DNA from: Treponema sp.
Lineage (GTDB): Bacteria > Spirochaetota > Spirochaetia > Treponematales > Breznakiellaceae
NCBI GenBank assembly: GCA_009777995.1
Contig: WRKT01000010.1
Coordinates: 1 to 64,000, forward strand
Reading direction: 5' to 3'
Length of the DNA stretch: 64,000 nucleotides
The notes below the pieces were generated by a model. The model was not told where the DNA came from, did not search any database, and saw only the letters and a list, made by a program, of their open reading frames with translations. The position numbers were made by a program, and so were the translations under genes. Positions 27,649 to 36,832 of the stretch are shown piece after piece. Position 1 is the first letter of the stretch. Every line of letters begins with the position of its first letter.

Positions 27649-28461
27649 ATGACAAAAAAACTATCCAAAGGCAAGAACATTACTATAGACGTGAAAAGAA
27701 ATGAGGGTTTTGAGGAATATTATTATAAGGTTTTTGGCCCGCGCTGGGAGGCATTAAGGGAAAGCCTTTTATTGCCACCGGAACATGTTCCTTATAATAC
27801 CGGCCTTTTAAAACCTTATATAATGGACAGGGCCTCGATTCTCGCTGCTTCTTCCCTTCGTCTTCCCACCTCAGGGCTTATCCTTGATGCCTGTGCCGCC
27901 CCCGGAGGTAAAAGCCTGGTCCTTGCATCCCTAATGAATAATGATACAAAACTACTCTGCAATGAAGTTTCTTCAAACAGAAGGCGGCGTTTAATAAATG
28001 TCCTTGATGAACATTTGGATGCAGAAAAAAGATCACAAATAAATGTATCAGGCTTTAATGCCGCTTCTATGGGAGGCAAAAAGAGTGAGCAGAAGCGTTT
28101 TGATGCAATACTCCTTGATAGTCCCTGCTCAAGTGAACGCCATATCATAAATAACCCTAATCTTTATGCAAAATGGCAGGGGGGAAGACCCCGATACTTG
28201 GCACAGAGACAGTGGTCTCTGCTTTCTGCAGCTTTTCTGCTTTTGGCTAACGAACGTTCGTTAGTTTATTCCACCTGTGCATTGTCCCCTGAAGAAAATG
28301 ACGGTCCTGTTTCAAGGCTCCTTTCTAAATACGCAGGTGAAATTGAACTTGATATGCCCGATTTTGTTGAAGGGGAGGTCACAAAATACGGAAGGATAAT
28401 CCTGCCCGATACTTCAGGGGGGATAGGGCCAATGTATATTGCACGTTTTTGGAAACTATAA
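27649..28461 (+). CDS. RsmB/NOP2/Sun-family m5C RNA methyltransferase
   Basis: 270 residues from the ATG at 27649. SAM-binding LILDACAAPGGKS (about 78-89), catalytic PCSS with Cys160 in LLDSPCSSE, and the second catalytic cysteine Cys210 in VYSTCALSPEEND, the two-cysteine arrangement of RNA m5C methyltransferases. It lacks the long NusB-like N-terminal domain of RsmB, so the target (rRNA or tRNA) is open. Its ATG lies nine bases from the divergent lon ATG, with TATAAT at 27640-27645 and no Shine-Dalgarno. The 3-prime end overlaps the convergent ABC ATPase gene by six bases. Confidence 0.88.
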   Translation: MTKKLSKGKNITIDVKRNEGFEEYYYKVFGPRWEALRESLLLPPEHVPYNTGLLKPYIMDRASILAASSLRLPTSGLILDACAAPGGKSLVLASLMNNDTKLLCNEVSSNRRRRLINVLDEHLDAEKRSQINVSGFNAASMGGKKSEQKRFDAILLDSPCSSERHIINNPNLYAKWQGGRPRYLAQRQWSLLSAAFLLLANERSLVYSTCALSPEENDGPVSRLLSKYAGEIELDMPDFVEGEVTKYGRIILPDTSGGIGPMYIARFWKL

Positions 28462-29226
28462 AACAAGCTCCCTTACAAGTTCTTTTTTTAAGTCAAAAAC
28501 CTTGCTCAAGTTTTCTTCAGTGAGTACTTCCTCAGGGGTACCGAGGGCACAGATGCTTCCGCTCTTTTCCTTTGACACAGGTGAAAGAAGGGCCACACGG
28601 TTTGCGAAACGAGATGCAAGGCGAAGGTCATGAAGGCTGATAATGGCTCCCCTGCCCTCTTTTACGAGATCACTTAAAAGGGTCAGGATTATAAAGGCAT
28701 ACTTTGGGTCAAGATTATTCCCCGGCTCATCAAGCAAAAGAAAGAGCGCCCCTTGAGCTATGCAGCGGGCAATAAAGACCCTCTGTAATTCACCACCCGA
28801 AAGCTCGGTGATCCTGCGCTCAGAATAGTCTCCAAGGCCTGCCTTCTCTATTGCCATATTTACGGCTTCCCTGTCGCTCTCCTTCTCCCTTCCGAGCCAT
28901 CCCCTCCGGGCAAAGGAGCCCTGACTCACGGTTTCTCTTACTGTAAAGGGCCAGGGACTTTCCCTGACCTGAAAGAGGAAGGCGCTTAGAGCGGCCCTGT
29001 CCCCCGGCTTAAGAGAGCCGATATCCCTTCCGTTGATGTAAACCTTTCCCTCCAGGGGCTGAAGCAGTCCTCCCATGGTTTTTAAGAGCGTTGTTTTTCC
29101 CGAACCGTTTGGACCTGCAAGAACGAGGATTTCCCCTGAACTGACTTTTAGATCAATGCCGCTAAGTACTTCTTTTTTATTATCATAGCCGATTGATAGT
29201 CCCCTTAGCTCTAGAAAATTGCTCAT
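28456..29226 (-). CDS. btuD: B12/iron-chelate ABC transporter ATP-binding protein (BtuD/FhuC type)
   Basis: 256 residues. Walker A GPNGSGKTT, FQVRESPWPFTVRETV, signature ITELSGGELQRVFIARCIAQG, Walker B LFLLLDEPGNNLDPKY, H-loop ISLHD. Pairs with the FecCD-type permease upstream, which it overlaps by ATGA. A B12 role is inferred from the BtuF-like binding protein and from the neighbouring B12-dependent mutase operon; a siderophore cannot be excluded by sequence. Confidence 0.85.
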   Translation of the reverse strand: MSNFLELRGLSIGYDNKKEVLSGIDLKVSSGEILVLAGPNGSGKTTLLKTMGGLLQPLEGKVYINGRDIGSLKPGDRAALSAFLFQVRESPWPFTVRETVSQGSFARRGWLGREKESDREAVNMAIEKAGLGDYSERRITELSGGELQRVFIARCIAQGALFLLLDEPGNNLDPKYAFIILTLLSDLVKEGRGAIISLHDLRLASRFANRVALLSPVSKEKSGSICALGTPEEVLTEENLSKVFDLKKELVRELVL

Positions 29227-30260
29227 AAGAAACCGCCCCTATGCTTATGACGGGACAGTAAAAAGAGAAAGAAAGGTGCACCTCCAAGGGATGTGATAAC
29301 CCCAAGGGGCAGCTCAATCGGAGGGACTATACTTCTTGCAATATTGTCTGCAATAAGAGTGATTAAAGCACCTGTCAGCGCTGCGGCAGGAAGCAGGCGC
29401 TTATGTGCAGGCCCTGTGAAGAATCTTGCGCCATGCGGTGCGATTAATCCGACAAAGCCGATGATCCCCGAAACTGATACTGCTGCGGCAACAGGAAAGG
29501 TGGCTGCAAGGGCAAGGAGAAAACGGGTTTTTAAAACATCAAGGCCAAGGCTTTCTGCCTCTTCATCACCCTGTAATAAAAGGTCTAGAGGCCTAATCGA
29601 AAGAAAAATAGCAGTAATACCAATTACCATGAAGGGTAAGACCGAAAGGAATCTCGGCCAGGTAGTCCCTGTAAGGCTCCCAAGGAGCCAATAGTATACT
29701 TGCGCAAGGTTCCTGTCCCTTAGTACTAGGACAAGTGAAAGAAGAGCAGAGCAGAATGCACTTACACTGGTTCCTGCAAGTATAAGGGTTAAGGGAGAAG
29801 GAGTATTTCCCCCCGACCTTGAAATAATAAAGGCAAGAAGCACTGCTCCAAGACTTCCTATGAAGGCAAAGATCCCCGGAAGGCCAAGCACCGAAGAAAA
29901 GCCGAGACCAAGGCCCCCGCCTATGCTCATTGCAAGGGCTGCACCGAGAGCTGCCCCGGATGATGCACCGATGATATACGGGTCTGCAAGGGAGTTTCTA
30001 AAGAGCCCCTGGAAGCATGCCCCTGCAGATCCCAAAGATGCGCCTACAAAAAGTGCCAAAAGTAATCTCGGGAGCCGTATCTGAAAAATAAGGGCAGCGG
30101 CGGTCTCATCTCCTCCCCTCCCTGTCATAAAAAGAAGGCCTTGGATTATGGTCGCAGGAGATGTATAAACCGAGCCTGAGAGCAGTCCCCAAAATAGGGC
30201 GGGAATGATTGCTGCGGCAATTAAAATAATAAACAGAATATATTTACGCTTTGCAGGCAT
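29223..30260 (-). CDS. btuC: FecCD/BtuC-type ABC transporter permease
   Basis: 345 residues with about ten membrane spans. FecCD family hallmarks: RLPRLLLALFVGASLGSAGACFQGLFRNSLADPYIIGASSGAALGAA near the N-terminus and FVGLIAPHGARFF with GVITSLGGAPFFLFLL near the end. Forms the transmembrane channel for a B12 or siderophore importer. One base separates it from the binding-protein gene and it overlaps the ATPase gene by four. Confidence 0.88.
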   Translation of the reverse strand: MPAKRKYILFIILIAAAIIPALFWGLLSGSVYTSPATIIQGLLFMTGRGGDETAAALIFQIRLPRLLLALFVGASLGSAGACFQGLFRNSLADPYIIGASSGAALGAALAMSIGGGLGLGFSSVLGLPGIFAFIGSLGAVLLAFIISRSGGNTPSPLTLILAGTSVSAFCSALLSLVLVLRDRNLAQVYYWLLGSLTGTTWPRFLSVLPFMVIGITAIFLSIRPLDLLLQGDEEAESLGLDVLKTRFLLALAATFPVAAAVSVSGIIGFVGLIAPHGARFFTGPAHKRLLPAAALTGALITLIADNIARSIVPPIELPLGVITSLGGAPFFLFLLSRHKHRGGFL

Positions 30261-30261
30261 A

Positions 30262-31116
30262 TTAATCCCGGCCGTGGAATATTTCTGCTAAGTTGTAAAC
30301 TGCATCTGCGAGTCTTGGGCCATAACGATAAAGAATATCTGCGTTAATTATTTCTACGCGGCCATTCCTTACGGCGGGGATGGTCTGCCAGAGGGGACTG
30401 TTTATAAATTGACGAATATCACTCATATCATCTCCAATCAGAACCCAATCAGGACTTCTAAGCAAAACCTGCTCAGGGCTGACAAGGGGCCAACTCTCTT
30501 GCACATCAGAAAAAATATTACGCCCTCCCCCAAGGCTGATCGCCTCTGTTATAAAGGTCCCTGAGCCTGCACTCATTAAGGGATTATCCGAAAGAAGCCA
30601 GAAAACAGAAGGCCTTTCTCTGTTGCCTACCCTCTCCCCTACAAGGGCTATCTTTGCCTGCATCTCCCCGACAATCTCTTTAGCCCCGGTTAAGCAGCCT
30701 GTCAGATCTCCGATTGCAAGAATTGTATCATAAACTTCGTTGAAGTTTCTTGGTTCAACCTCATACGATTTAATATTAAGTTCATCAAGGAGGGAAAGTA
30801 TACGGCCGTGCATGTCCCTTGAAATAAAAACAAGATCGGGTCTTAATGCCCAAATCTGTTCCATGCTCATTGTGGCACCTGCAAAGCCTCCAACCGAAGT
30901 TATTGATTTTACTATAGGGGGGTAATCACAGTACTCTGTAACACCGACCACCTTCTCTCCTGCCCCAATTGCAAAAAGTATCTCTGTAACAGCAGGAATT
31001 AAGCTGACTATTCTCTGCGGAACTTCGTCTTGAGCTGAGGAGGAGCGGGGCATGCAGGATGAAAGGCAAAATAAAACAAGCAATAATACTGTTACCTGTT
31101 TTGTATGATTAATCAA
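30262..31116 (-). CDS. btuF: BtuF-like periplasmic binding lipoprotein
   Basis: 284 residues. Lipoprotein signal with lipobox LSSC (Cys21). TroA/BtuF fold: QRIVSLIPAVTEILFAIGAGEKVVGVTEYCDYPP, EQIWALRPDLVF, EPRNFNEVYDTILAIGDLTG and GSGTFITEAISLGGG match BtuF-type cobalamin-binding proteins better than siderophore ones. It should deliver ligand to BtuC. The start overlaps truA by eight bases; the placement at the end of a housekeeping operon means it is likely expressed constitutively. I looked for a cobalamin riboswitch upstream and saw none. Confidence 0.82.
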   Translation of the reverse strand: MINHTKQVTVLLLVLFCLSSCMPRSSSAQDEVPQRIVSLIPAVTEILFAIGAGEKVVGVTEYCDYPPIVKSITSVGGFAGATMSMEQIWALRPDLVFISRDMHGRILSLLDELNIKSYEVEPRNFNEVYDTILAIGDLTGCLTGAKEIVGEMQAKIALVGERVGNRERPSVFWLLSDNPLMSAGSGTFITEAISLGGGRNIFSDVQESWPLVSPEQVLLRSPDWVLIGDDMSDIRQFINSPLWQTIPAVRNGRVEIINADILYRYGPRLADAVYNLAEIFHGRD

Positions 31117-31873
31117 ACTCTATACTCCATAAAAAAAGTCCCCGGGGCGGGGCTGTCGGTCCTGTAAGACTCCTGTCTCCCCTCCTTATTATATCAAGAA
31201 GATAATCTTTACCAAGGCCCTTTTCTTCAAATCGGATAAGAGTGCCTGCAATGGAGCGAACCATTTTCCAGAGGAATGCATTAGCAGAAATTTCAAAAAT
31301 TAACTTTTCATCATCAATAAAAAATTTAGCATTATAAATATATCTATGTCTTGATTTGCTTTTATCCCCCGGCACTGCAAAGGCGGTACAATCCATTTCA
31401 CCCGAAAGGAGCTCTGCATAACTATTAAGGGTTTTAATACAGGGCATCCTTCTTAGATGCAGTGCATAGCGCAGCTCCCAGGGGAGGGCCTTTTTACCCG
31501 TTAAAAAAAAATACCTGTAAGTCCTAATCCTTGCATCAAAGCGTGAGTGGAAATCTTTCCGGGTTTCTATTGCATCAAGAATCCTGACATCCTTTGGCAG
31601 AATTGAGTTTAGGGCAGGCACAAAACGAGATGCTTCCATGTTCTCTATGCAGGTATAAAAGTTCGCGACTTGAGCTGCTGCATGGACGCCTGTGTCTGTA
31701 CGACCGGAACCGGTAATAGTAACGGGCCTTTTATGCAATTTCTCAAGGGCCTCTTCTATTGCAGCCTGGACAGTTCTTCTCCCCTCTTCCTGTCTTTGCC
31801 ATCCGAAAAAGTCTGTTCCGTCATAAGACAATAGCAGTTTTATATTTCTAGATTCTTTTTCATCATTAGGCAT
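31109..31873 (-). CDS. truA: tRNA pseudouridine synthase A
   Basis: 254 residues from the ATG at 31873. Catalytic Asp60 lies in GSGRTDTGVHA, after the YDGTDFFGWQRQ motif; FLWKMVRSIAGTL is the C-terminal TruA block. Makes pseudouridine 38-40 in the tRNA anticodon arm. Overlaps the DUF2225 gene by eight bases and btuF by eight. A TTG two codons upstream is an alternative start. Confidence 0.95.
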   Translation of the reverse strand: MPNDEKESRNIKLLLSYDGTDFFGWQRQEEGRRTVQAAIEEALEKLHKRPVTITGSGRTDTGVHAAAQVANFYTCIENMEASRFVPALNSILPKDVRILDAIETRKDFHSRFDARIRTYRYFFLTGKKALPWELRYALHLRRMPCIKTLNSYAELLSGEMDCTAFAVPGDKSKSRHRYIYNAKFFIDDEKLIFEISANAFLWKMVRSIAGTLIRFEEKGLGKDYLLDIIRRGDRSLTGPTAPPRGLFLWSIEFD

Positions 31874-32735
31874 CGTCAACTACATTAAGTTCTTTATTTA
31901 TTGTGTGATATAATTCCTTTGCATGCTCAAGAAGGGGGCCCGGTTTGTTTTTTGAAGACTTTCCAAGACCAAAGATCCTCGCAATGGTCCTCTTTGCTTC
32001 TCCAAGGGTATTTTCCCTAAGATCCTGATTCTCATGAAAGCTATACTTGAACCTTAGAAGGGCTGTAAGGTATAGAGCACCGTCATAGCCGTAGTTTTTA
32101 TCGGTATCGGGGCCGAAGTTTTTCATTCCCGAAAGGGTTTCCTTTCCGCTCTGCTCACGTCTTACAGCCTCATTATAAAAATAGCAGGCCTTTTTCTTAA
32201 ACAGGGTTGAAAGCCAGTCATAATGCTGGCCCGGGTACTTCTTTTCCATTTCGTCAAAGAGCCAGCCGGTCCTAAGAGAAGCAACCCCCTGTTTAATCGT
32301 GGGAGAAAACTCTTTCGGATAATATTCATAACAGCGCACAAGAAGATAGTTGGAGGCAGTCCCGCTTCTTAAATCCCTTGACTCGCGGAAGTCTACATCT
32401 CCAAGTATGCTCATGGCATCGTTTACCCGTTGATCCCTGTCTGCAAAGGCAATATCCTTGCAAGAGGCGGGCAAACTATCAAAGTCCTTATCCATGGAAG
32501 TGAACCAGCATTCAGGGCATACAGTGGCCTGATATGCAAGGGGATAAACATCCCCGTACTTTGCGGAAGGCTCATAGAGGCGATGCAGTTCATCGGTAAG
32601 GGGGCCTGCAATTAATCTGCCTGAGCCCGAAAGAAGTTCTTCCCTAAAAAAGCTTGTCTCGCAGACAGGGCAGCGCTGTTCTTCCTTTGACTGAAAGGAA
32701 ATCTTTAATTCTCTTTGTTTAGTTTCTGTTTTCAT
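31866..32735 (-). CDS. DUF2225 family protein with zinc-type cysteine pairs
   Basis: 289 residues. CPVC at 22-25 and CPEC at 73-76 form two CxxC pairs likely to bind a metal; the rest is helical and TPR-like with a long ACYFYNEAVRREQSG segment. It matches the DUF2225 pattern found in Firmicutes and spirochaetes, whose function is unknown. It overlaps acpS by 17 bases and truA by eight, so it is translated within the dxs-cdaA operon. Confidence 0.82.
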   Translation of the reverse strand: MKTETKQRELKISFQSKEEQRCPVCETSFFREELLSGSGRLIAGPLTDELHRLYEPSAKYGDVYPLAYQATVCPECWFTSMDKDFDSLPASCKDIAFADRDQRVNDAMSILGDVDFRESRDLRSGTASNYLLVRCYEYYPKEFSPTIKQGVASLRTGWLFDEMEKKYPGQHYDWLSTLFKKKACYFYNEAVRREQSGKETLSGMKNFGPDTDKNYGYDGALYLTALLRFKYSFHENQDLRENTLGEAKRTIARIFGLGKSSKNKPGPLLEHAKELYHTINKELNVVDDA

Positions 32736-33102
32736 ATTCCAATACCACTATTGCAATAGCATTGTCCTTTTCATGACTAAGGGACAGATGTATGAAAGAC
32801 GCTCCCTTCCGCTCAAAAGCTGCAAGGGCCGTACCTGTAAGTAAAAGCCGGGGCTCACCGTTAAGCCCTGATTTTACCGTTATATCTTTTAAGGTGATAC
32901 CCGCAAGGCCGCTGCCAAGGGCTTTACCGTAGGCCTCTTTTGCAGCAAATCTTGCTGCAAGGCCTGCACTTGCTCCTTCACCCTTTGCCTTTATATCGGC
33001 AATTTCTGAAGGGTTAAAATATCTCTCCATAAGGGCAGGCTTATGCATCCATTTGGTCATGCGCCTTACATCTACCATATCAATGCCTATACCTGCAATC
33101 AT
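32719..33102 (-). CDS. acpS: Holo-[acyl-carrier-protein] synthase
   Basis: 127 residues, normal length. Conserved GIGIDMVDVRR with Asp8, AARFAAKEAYGKALG with Glu56 (the magnesium ligands) and LSLSHEKDNAIAIVV. Transfers 4-phosphopantetheine from CoA to acyl carrier protein. Two bases after cdaR and overlapping the next gene by 17. Confidence 0.94.
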   Translation of the reverse strand: MIAGIGIDMVDVRRMTKWMHKPALMERYFNPSEIADIKAKGEGASAGLAARFAAKEAYGKALGSGLAGITLKDITVKSGLNGEPRLLLTGTALAAFERKGASFIHLSLSHEKDNAIAIVVLEYENRN

Positions 33103-33104
33103 CG

Positions 33105-34055
33105 TCAGTCCTGTTCTGCTAAAGTGATTCTGATGCTTACTTCAGCAGGCTCAACCCTAAGGCTCATATTCGGTGCATAGCCGGTAAGAACCCTAAGAAT
33201 ATAGATTCCCGGCTCACTTATCCCCGAACAGTCCACTCTAAGGAAATCGGGAGGCGGTACAAAGGCCACTAAATCTTCCTGATTCTCTCCTTCGATATGA
33301 AGATTGCCTGTATTAACTTCCAGCTCGGCTTCAAAGTCCTCTCTTATTCCTGTTATAATGATCGGAAGATTGGAAATATTCTGAACAGGGATAACCTGAC
33401 TAATTATACCGTTAAACTCCGTGGTTCCCCTTCCTCGAAACAATATTAAGGGATCATCAATAATAATATTCGAAGTCAAACTGAAATTGCCCTGCCTTCC
33501 GTCAAGATCAATAAGCTCTGTGGGGAGCTCGGAGATTGCACCCATTAGCCCCGCAGGCCCGTCAATAATAATCTGATTGGGATTTAGAGAGAAGGAAGTC
33601 ATAATAAAGCCGGGTTCCACCTGTCCGCGGAACCTGGCAATAACAGGCACAAGTCTTGAGATTCTGGTATCCAGGGAGAAAATTATCTCTGCAGGGTCTA
33701 TGCTCACCTGAAGGGGATCCACTCCAATAGCTGTACCTTTTTTTCGCCATTGGACGGGCACACGATAGGTGCCAGGAATAATAAAATCCTCCATGTCTAT
33801 GAACACTTCAATGTCTTCTTCCATTATCGAATAAATGCCATGTGTTTCTCCCCTTAATGTGACCCTTATCATCCTGGGATAATAACTCGATGGAATCATG
33901 CCATCCAAGTTTTCAATAATAAGGGGCGAAGAGAAAAACCTTTCTTCGAGGGTTACCATGCGATGGAAAACGAAAATAATTATTGCAAGGGTAAGAGATA
34001 GAATTTTTGCAGGCCAATTATTTATAAACTTTTTGAAAAGAAGGTTAATGTTCAA
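33105..34055 (-). CDS. cdaR: YbbR-domain protein, CdaR-like regulator of diadenylate cyclase
   Basis: 316 residues. One N-terminal membrane anchor (about 15-33), then three YbbR-type beta repeats (about 40-130, 130-215, 220-310), each with the typical PxxVxVxx...G...V pattern, exposed outside the inner membrane. In Firmicutes CdaR binds and modulates CdaA. The ATGA overlap with cdaA supports the same pairing here. Confidence 0.88.
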   Translation of the reverse strand: MNINLLFKKFINNWPAKILSLTLAIIIFVFHRMVTLEERFFSSPLIIENLDGMIPSSYYPRMIRVTLRGETHGIYSIMEEDIEVFIDMEDFIIPGTYRVPVQWRKKGTAIGVDPLQVSIDPAEIIFSLDTRISRLVPVIARFRGQVEPGFIMTSFSLNPNQIIIDGPAGLMGAISELPTELIDLDGRQGNFSLTSNIIIDDPLILFRGRGTTEFNGIISQVIPVQNISNLPIIITGIREDFEAELEVNTGNLHIEGENQEDLVAFVPPPDFLRVDCSGISEPGIYILRVLTGYAPNMSLRVEPAEVSIRITLAEQD

Positions 34056-34912
34056 GCATCACCTCCTTCGGCCTTCATGGGAATCGCATTATCTTCCATT
34101 GACAGATCTTCGAGGATTCTATGTTCTGCTTCGTCATCTCCCTTGCGCAGGCCCTGATCCATAAGGTCTTTGAGTTTTCTTGTAATTTCAATTGACGATA
34201 AACCGTAAAGAATCTTGCCGTCAAAGGCAAGACTTAGGGCTCCGCTTTCCTCCGAAACAACAAGCACAACAACATCCGATTGCTCTGATATACCAAGAGC
34301 AGCCCTGTGACGGGTCCCAAAGCTTTTCTTAATATTCTCCTGCTCTGAAAGAGGCAAAAGACAGCCTGCTGCGGCAATGCGGTTATTCTGAATTACCATT
34401 GCACCGTCATGAAGGGGGGTGTCAAACTCAAAAACGGTAACAATCAAACTCGAAGAAATATCAGAATTTAACCTTGTTCCGCTCTCTATTATGTTTCTTA
34501 TATTTGTACGCCTTGCAAATACAACAAGCATTCCGCGTCTTTTCTGGGATAGAATTTCTGCGGCAGTAACAACCGCTTCCATAAGGCCAAGCCGCGGCTT
34601 ACTGTCAGGCCTAAAAAGGTCCCTTTGACCGAGACGGATGATTATTTTGCGCAGTTCAGGCTGGAAAACTATGGCAATTGCAACAAAAACCCCGGGGGCG
34701 AGTATGGTTAATAGCCATTGAAGGGTGGAAAGCCTAAAGAGGGCGGAAAATCCGTAAACGAGAACCAGAAACCCAATTCCCTTAACCAATTGTGCTGCCT
34801 GGGTCTTCTGCAAAAGGTCATAGCATTTATAGATTAGTATTGCGAGAAAAAGTATATCAAGTACGGGCCTGACTACTTCGTAACCCGAAACAATACCTTG
34901 GATCAGTTCCAT
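34052..34912 (-). CDS. cdaA: Diadenylate cyclase CdaA (c-di-AMP synthase)
   Basis: 286 residues. Three membrane spans (about 17-35, 42-62, 64-84), then a DAC domain with the catalytic DGA at 169-171 (PLHDGAMVI) and the GTRHR loop at 199-203. Makes c-di-AMP from two ATP, a messenger for osmolyte and envelope homeostasis. It lies 23 bases after dxs and overlaps cdaR by ATGA. In Firmicutes glmM usually follows; here acpS does. Confidence 0.95.
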   Translation of the reverse strand: MELIQGIVSGYEVVRPVLDILFLAILIYKCYDLLQKTQAAQLVKGIGFLVLVYGFSALFRLSTLQWLLTILAPGVFVAIAIVFQPELRKIIIRLGQRDLFRPDSKPRLGLMEAVVTAAEILSQKRRGMLVVFARRTNIRNIIESGTRLNSDISSSLIVTVFEFDTPLHDGAMVIQNNRIAAAGCLLPLSEQENIKKSFGTRHRAALGISEQSDVVVLVVSEESGALSLAFDGKILYGLSSIEITRKLKDLMDQGLRKGDDEAEHRILEDLSMEDNAIPMKAEGGDA

Positions 34913-34935
34913 GCAAGTAAAGAATAATCATTCCT

Positions 34936-36816
34936 TTAAGTTTTCGCAAGCTCCATTACAGCCGTTGCTATGCCTTTACCATCAAGGCAGGTTCTTTCAA
35001 GCAAATCTTCCCGCTTTCCGAGGGCGTCAAAACCTTCCCTTACCCCCAAAAGCCGAATCTCCTTGCCTGAGTTACCAATCTCTGCAAGGCTGCAAAGATA
35101 TTCTCCAAAGCCGCCCCGAATACTGCCCTCTTCAGCAACGACAATTTTCTTATAATTTCTAAGACTAGATTTTAGGAAGTCCTCGTCTATAGGTTTAATA
35201 TACCTAATATTATAAAGGTCTGCCCCGATACCGGCGGAATCAAGAATCTTTCCTGCATCAAGGACTTCCCTATAAAGGCTCCCTGTAAAAAGTATGCAGA
35301 TGCTGTTCCCCGGTTGCTTCTTTATAAAGACCCCCCTGCCCTCTTCAAGAGGAAGGGAAAAGGCAGGATCGGATGAGGGGCAGATTGCCTTCGGGTAGCG
35401 AATCATCACGGGGGAGGAAGAGGTTGCGGCAAGGTTTAACATTCCGTTGAGCTCTTCTTCGCCCGCGGGGCTAAGAATTGTTAGATTAGGTGCCGAGCGG
35501 AAAATACTTATGTCAAATATGCCCTGGTGAGTTTCCCCGTCATCGCTAACGAGTCCCGAACGGTCAAGGACAAAGGTGACTCCAAGATTCTGAAGGCATA
35601 CATCATGAATAATCTGATCAACTGCCCGCTGAATAAACGTGGAATATATTGCCACAACCGGCTTTAAGCCCCCCATCGCAAGGCCTGCCGCAAAGGTAAC
35701 TGCATGAGCCTCGGCAATATCAACATCAAAAAACCTGTCAGGATATGCTTCCTTAAATGGTACCACTCCGCATCCGTCTGCCATTGCCGCAGTTATTACA
35801 GCAATTTTCTTATTTTCACTGCCTAAAGCAAGGATTGACTTTGAAAAGGCCCTTGTAAATGTATTTTGCTCAAGATCGGGGGAATAACCTTTTGTAATAT
35901 CAAATGAAGGAACTCCGTGATAAATCCCGGGGTTTGCTTCGGCCGGGGCATATCCCCTGCCCTTCTTTGTCATTACATGAATTACAACGGCCTTATTAAG
36001 ATTCTTGGCATCTTCTATCACTTTAATTAATTGAGGTATCTTATGCCCGTCTATGGGGCCGACATATTCAAAGCCAAGGTCAACGAAAAAATTATCGGTA
36101 TAGAAAACTGCCTTTATTGCTCTTTTTAACCTGTTAATTATTTTAAAGAGGGCGAATCCTATACCGGGAATACTTCTTATAAAATTGTCTATAGCTCTGC
36201 GAAATTTTTGATATTTCTCCTTCATGGAAAGCTTTGAAAGATACTTGGAAAAGGCACCTACATTCGGGCCAATGGACATTTTATTGTCGTTAAGCACCAC
36301 TATAAGGGGGTAGTTTGACTCACCTGCATGGGAGAGTGCCTCGTAGGCAAGACCCCCTGAAAGTGCACCATCCCCAATCACTGCAATAACCCTCCCCGGA
36401 ATCCCTAAACTCTTCCTGCCTGTCAAAATGCCCAGAGCCGCTGAAATTGAAGTTGATGCATGCCCCGTATTGAAGCTGTCATGAACACTTTCATTCGTCT
36501 TTGGAAAGCCTGCAATGCCTCCCGAACGCCTTAACCCCGGGAAATCTGCAGATCTTCCTGTAAGAATTTTATGGGCATAGCATTGATGCCCGACATCCCA
36601 GACAATTTTATCGACAGGTGAATCAAATACACGATGCAGGACTATGCTTAATTCAATAATGCCCAGATTGGAAGCAAGGTGACCTCCGTTCCTGCTCACT
36701 GTGGAGATTATTAGATCACGCATCTCAAGAGAGAGGCGATCTAGGGCAGGGAAATCGAGATTTTTGATATCCTCGGGTAAATGGATATTTGACAGAAGTG
36801 GTTTTTGCTCCTGCAT
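34936..36816 (-). CDS. dxs: 1-deoxy-D-xylulose-5-phosphate synthase
   Basis: 626 residues from the ATG at 36816, the usual Dxs length (E. coli 620). First step of the MEP isoprenoid pathway, using pyruvate and glyceraldehyde 3-phosphate with TPP. Visible: DVGHQCYAHKILTGR, FNTGHASTSISAALG, TPP motif GDGALSGGLAYEAL, and the transketolase C-terminal half with DIAEAHAVTFAAGLA and DRSGLVSDDGETHQG. The same frame stays open to a TTG at 36888, but that part overlaps the small COX24-like gene and is not Dxs-like. The start is 16 bases after that gene's stop and lacks a clear Shine-Dalgarno, consistent with coupling. Confidence 0.93.
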   Translation of the reverse strand: MQEQKPLLSNIHLPEDIKNLDFPALDRLSLEMRDLIISTVSRNGGHLASNLGIIELSIVLHRVFDSPVDKIVWDVGHQCYAHKILTGRSADFPGLRRSGGIAGFPKTNESVHDSFNTGHASTSISAALGILTGRKSLGIPGRVIAVIGDGALSGGLAYEALSHAGESNYPLIVVLNDNKMSIGPNVGAFSKYLSKLSMKEKYQKFRRAIDNFIRSIPGIGFALFKIINRLKRAIKAVFYTDNFFVDLGFEYVGPIDGHKIPQLIKVIEDAKNLNKAVVIHVMTKKGRGYAPAEANPGIYHGVPSFDITKGYSPDLEQNTFTRAFSKSILALGSENKKIAVITAAMADGCGVVPFKEAYPDRFFDVDIAEAHAVTFAAGLAMGGLKPVVAIYSTFIQRAVDQIIHDVCLQNLGVTFVLDRSGLVSDDGETHQGIFDISIFRSAPNLTILSPAGEEELNGMLNLAATSSSPVMIRYPKAICPSSDPAFSLPLEEGRGVFIKKQPGNSICILFTGSLYREVLDAGKILDSAGIGADLYNIRYIKPIDEDFLKSSLRNYKKIVVAEEGSIRGGFGEYLCSLAEIGNSGKEIRLLGVREGFDALGKREDLLERTCLDGKGIATAVMELAKT

Positions 36817-36832
36817 ATCAGAATCGATAAGC

